Assembly (NCBI GenBank): GCA_947502355.1
Contig: CANMZP010000008.1
Location: 91,799 to 155,798 of the forward strand
DNA from: an uncultured Thalassotalea sp.
GTDB lineage: Bacteria; Pseudomonadota; Gammaproteobacteria; Enterobacterales; Alteromonadaceae
Direction: 5' to 3'
Length of the DNA: 64,000 nucleotides
A program made the translations under genes and the position numbers. A model generated the notes under the pieces. The model was given only the letters and a program-made list of their open reading frames with translations. It had not been told where the DNA came from and searched no databases. Positions 62,246-64,000 of the stretch are shown here, piece by piece. Position 1 is the first letter of the stretch. The number at the start of each line of letters is the position of its first letter.

Positions 62246-64000
62246 TTGACTAAAATAATACTTTTAAGCTCATTACTATGTTTTGTACTTATAGGGTGTA
62301 GTTCTACTGAAAGTAATCAGTCGGGATTAGATAGTCTTGCGAGAAATGATCTATTTTCTGAATCGGGCGGAACTGGTGGTTTAACAAAAGAAACATATGC
62401 AAAAGCATTTCAACAGGCATTGGACGCTGAGAAACGAGGTGATACGGACAGAGCGCTGTATTATTATATTCAGTGTCTTGAGTTTTCTCCTCAAGATTCT
62501 CAGGTTTTGTATCATATTGCTAAAATTCATAACAAACTCGGAAATAATAGCATTGCAATGAAAGCTTATTCAGAAGCGCTTCAATATGACTCATCGATTT
62601 TAGATGCGCACCAAGCCTTGGGTATATTGCAAATGGAAGAGCGTCAATATGATGCAGCAAAACAGCATTTGCACACCGCAATTATGTTAGATCAACGTCG
62701 ACTTACTAAGCCTAAAGCGACACAATTTCATGGTTATTTTACATTGGATAAATCATCTCCTCTTGATGCATATAATGCCTCTGGGATTATAGAAGATATT
62801 AACCGTAATTTTGAGCTCGCTCGGATCTATTACCAACTTGCTCTTTCGGTCAGTCCTAATTCTGCAAGAATTCTTTCTAATTTGGGCTATTCATATTACC
62901 TAACGGGTCAGTTAACAAGCTCTGAGAATTATTATCGTAAAGCGCTAAGTATTGATAGGAATTTTAATCGTGCATGGAATAATTTGGGATTGATTTATGC
63001 TCGTAAAGGACAATATAACCGAGCAATAAAAACGTTTAAGCAAGTTATGCAAGAGCATGAAGCTTATAATGATTTAGGCTATTTTTTAATGCTCGAGGGC
63101 AAGTTAGATGATGCTGAATATTTTCTTTCGCAAGCTGTCGACTTATCCCCTAGGTATTTCAAAAAAGCTTATTCAAACTTAGAAAAACTCCATTTAAAGC
63201 AAAATGATATAATCAATTCACAAGAGCAATTGAGTGATACTGATAACTTAAATATTCAACCAGAAATGAGTTACGACACCCAAGTGTTGGAAAAAGATAA
63301 AACGTCTTACCCAAAAGCTCGAACATTAACAACTGCAATTGATAAATCCACAACAATAAATCTTTCTAATCACAAACAGGCTGAAAAAAAAACAGCTCTA
63401 AAAAGCAAAACGATAACCCTTGCAATTGATAAACCGGAAACTATTGTCATTTCTGCTGAAGCGAAAGGAAATAAAGAAGCTTTAAAGATTGCCGAAGAAA
63501 ATGTTGCAGCACAAGTTTATGAGAGTGAAAAAATTGAAGAGATTGAAGTTGTTGTTCCTCAAAAGCTGGGGTCAGAAGAACGTTCTATTGTAGTCGCTAT
63601 TCCTGTACCCGTTGACGCTAAAGTCAGTGAACTTGAAGAAATAGATGGCGTAGAAAAAGAGCTAGAAGTATCTTCAGATGTGCCCGGAACTCCCTTAGAA
63701 ATGCCTGAAAAAGAAATTATTATAACTGAGGAAAAAAGCTCTGGGACAGACGCTGAAATTGCAGTAACAGATATTTCGGCAGAAGCTGCTGAAGTAATTG
63801 ACCATAAGAAAGTTCAATTACTGCTCGAAACAGAAGAAGGCGAGCCTGAAGAGTTAACGACTTCGACAGAAATACTTGAAACAGAGGTTATTAAGACTGA
63901 GGAAAAAGCCTCAGACTTAGAAACTGAAATTGCAGTAACAGATATTTCGGCAGAAGCTGCTGAAGTAATTGACCATAAGAAAGTTCAATTACTGCTCGAA
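62246..64000 (+). CDS. tadD: TadD-like TPR lipoprotein with repeat-bearing extension, cut by the window end
   Basis: An open frame from TTG 62246 (AGGAG at 62235-62239, 6 bases upstream) runs to the right edge, 585 codons without a stop. A lipoprotein signal ('CFVLIGC-SS') is followed by TPR units at about 45-310 ('NFNRAWNNLGLIYARKGQYNRAIKTFK', 'YNDLGYFLMLEGKLDDAEYFLSQAV'), as in the TadD pilotin. Beyond ~330 comes a long acidic Glu/Val/Ile/Thr-rich region with an internal 57-residue repeat. Typical TadD proteins are ~250 residues, so the extension is unusual. Upstream is tadC, 9 bases away. Confidence 0.83.
   Translation, partial: MTKIILLSSLLCFVLIGCSSTESNQSGLDSLARNDLFSESGGTGGLTKETYAKAFQQALDAEKRGDTDRALYYYIQCLEFSPQDSQVLYHIAKIHNKLGNNSIAMKAYSEALQYDSSILDAHQALGILQMEERQYDAAKQHLHTAIMLDQRRLTKPKATQFHGYFTLDKSSPLDAYNASGIIEDINRNFELARIYYQLALSVSPNSARILSNLGYSYYLTGQLTSSENYYRKALSIDRNFNRAWNNLGLIYARKGQYNRAIKTFKQVMQEHEAYNDLGYFLMLEGKLDDAEYFLSQAVDLSPRYFKKAYSNLEKLHLKQNDIINSQEQLSDTDNLNIQPEMSYDTQVLEKDKTSYPKARTLTTAIDKSTTINLSNHKQAEKKTALKSKTITLAIDKPETIVISAEAKGNKEALKIAEENVAAQVYESEKIEEIEVVVPQKLGSEERSIVVAIPVPVDAKVSELEEIDGVEKELEVSSDVPGTPLEMPEKEIIITEEKSSGTDAEIAVTDISAEAAEVIDHKKVQLLLETEEGEPEELTTSTEILETEVIKTEEKASDLETEIAVTDISAEAAEVIDHKKVQLLLE
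63753..64000. repeat. Direct repeat in tadD extension
   Basis: The 77 bases at 63753-63829 and 63924-64000 are identical, 171 bases apart. A diverged part of the same 171-base (57-codon) unit lies before each copy (63709 and 63880). The window ends in the second copy, so more units may follow. Confidence 0.93.

Noticed and set aside
1..64000. CRISPR arrays, tRNA/rRNA genes, insertion sequences and prophage
   Set aside because: I looked for spaced repeats, tRNA-like cloverleaf ends, transposase motifs and phage genes and saw none.

Overview
The window looks like chromosomal DNA from a marine gammaproteobacterium of the Alteromonadales, probably near Colwelliaceae (Thalassotalea/Colwellia type). 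That placement is an inference from gene content, not from a database match. It rests on gcvTHP order, an OxyR/AhpC/AhpF block, several small families typical of Vibrio/Shewanella-like genomes (DUF3622-, DUF2947- and DUF2057-like proteins, YajD), a HupE-like protein with its membrane-anchored partner, and two c-di-GMP phosphodiesterase genes. I found no rRNA, tRNA, CRISPR array, transposase or prophage gene.

Layout. 1-3888: the end of gcvT, then gcvH and gcvP (glycine cleavage system). 3998-10138: an OprP-type porin behind near-consensus Pho boxes, a haloalkane-dehalogenase-like hydrolase divergent from an AraC regulator, a DUF885 lipoprotein and a short-chain dehydrogenase. 10277-19146: a copper/silver efflux locus made of a Met/His/Cys-rich exported protein, CusC-, CusB- and CusA-like proteins and two PepSY-type membrane proteins, followed by soxR behind a 30-bp palindrome. 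19278-23527 (minus): a three-gene operon of cupredoxin, EAL phosphodiesterase with a degenerate GGDEF domain, and outer-membrane barrel. 23639-27002: oxyR divergent from ahpC-ahpF. 27051-45208: mostly housekeeping or conserved single genes (orphan prepilin, aldo/keto reductase, HupE pair, CSS-EAL protein, thioesterase, rRNA and tRNA methyltransferases, MscS, YajD, Nudix, pseudouridine synthase, LapG-like protease, YgjP-like protease, M1 aminopeptidase). 45345-47655: a membrane sulfatase-fold enzyme and a small partner. 47917-64000: an AraC-like regulator, an L,D-transpeptidase and a nearly complete Tad (Flp, type IVb) pilus locus that runs off the right edge inside tadD.

How it works together. 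The Cus genes form a tripartite pump across both membranes, with CusF-type copper-binding modules fused to the adaptor. The cupredoxin/EAL/barrel operon next door could connect periplasmic copper or redox state to c-di-GMP, which is a hypothesis. OxyR and AhpCF handle peroxide. In the Tad locus, TadV processes Flp, TadE and TadF; TadA, TadB and TadC form the inner-membrane motor; RcpA with RcpC and lipoproteins forms the outer-membrane exit; TadZ positions the machine. The linked L,D-transpeptidase may remodel peptidoglycan for it.

The points I would check first are the cupredoxin/EAL/barrel operon, the CusB-like adaptor with two CusF-type domains of which the second has lost its metal ligands, the repeat-bearing extension of TadD, the AAA+ ATPase inside the Tad locus, and the phosphate-type promoter of the porin. 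Several genes appear to use TTG or GTG starts with good Shine-Dalgarno sequences.
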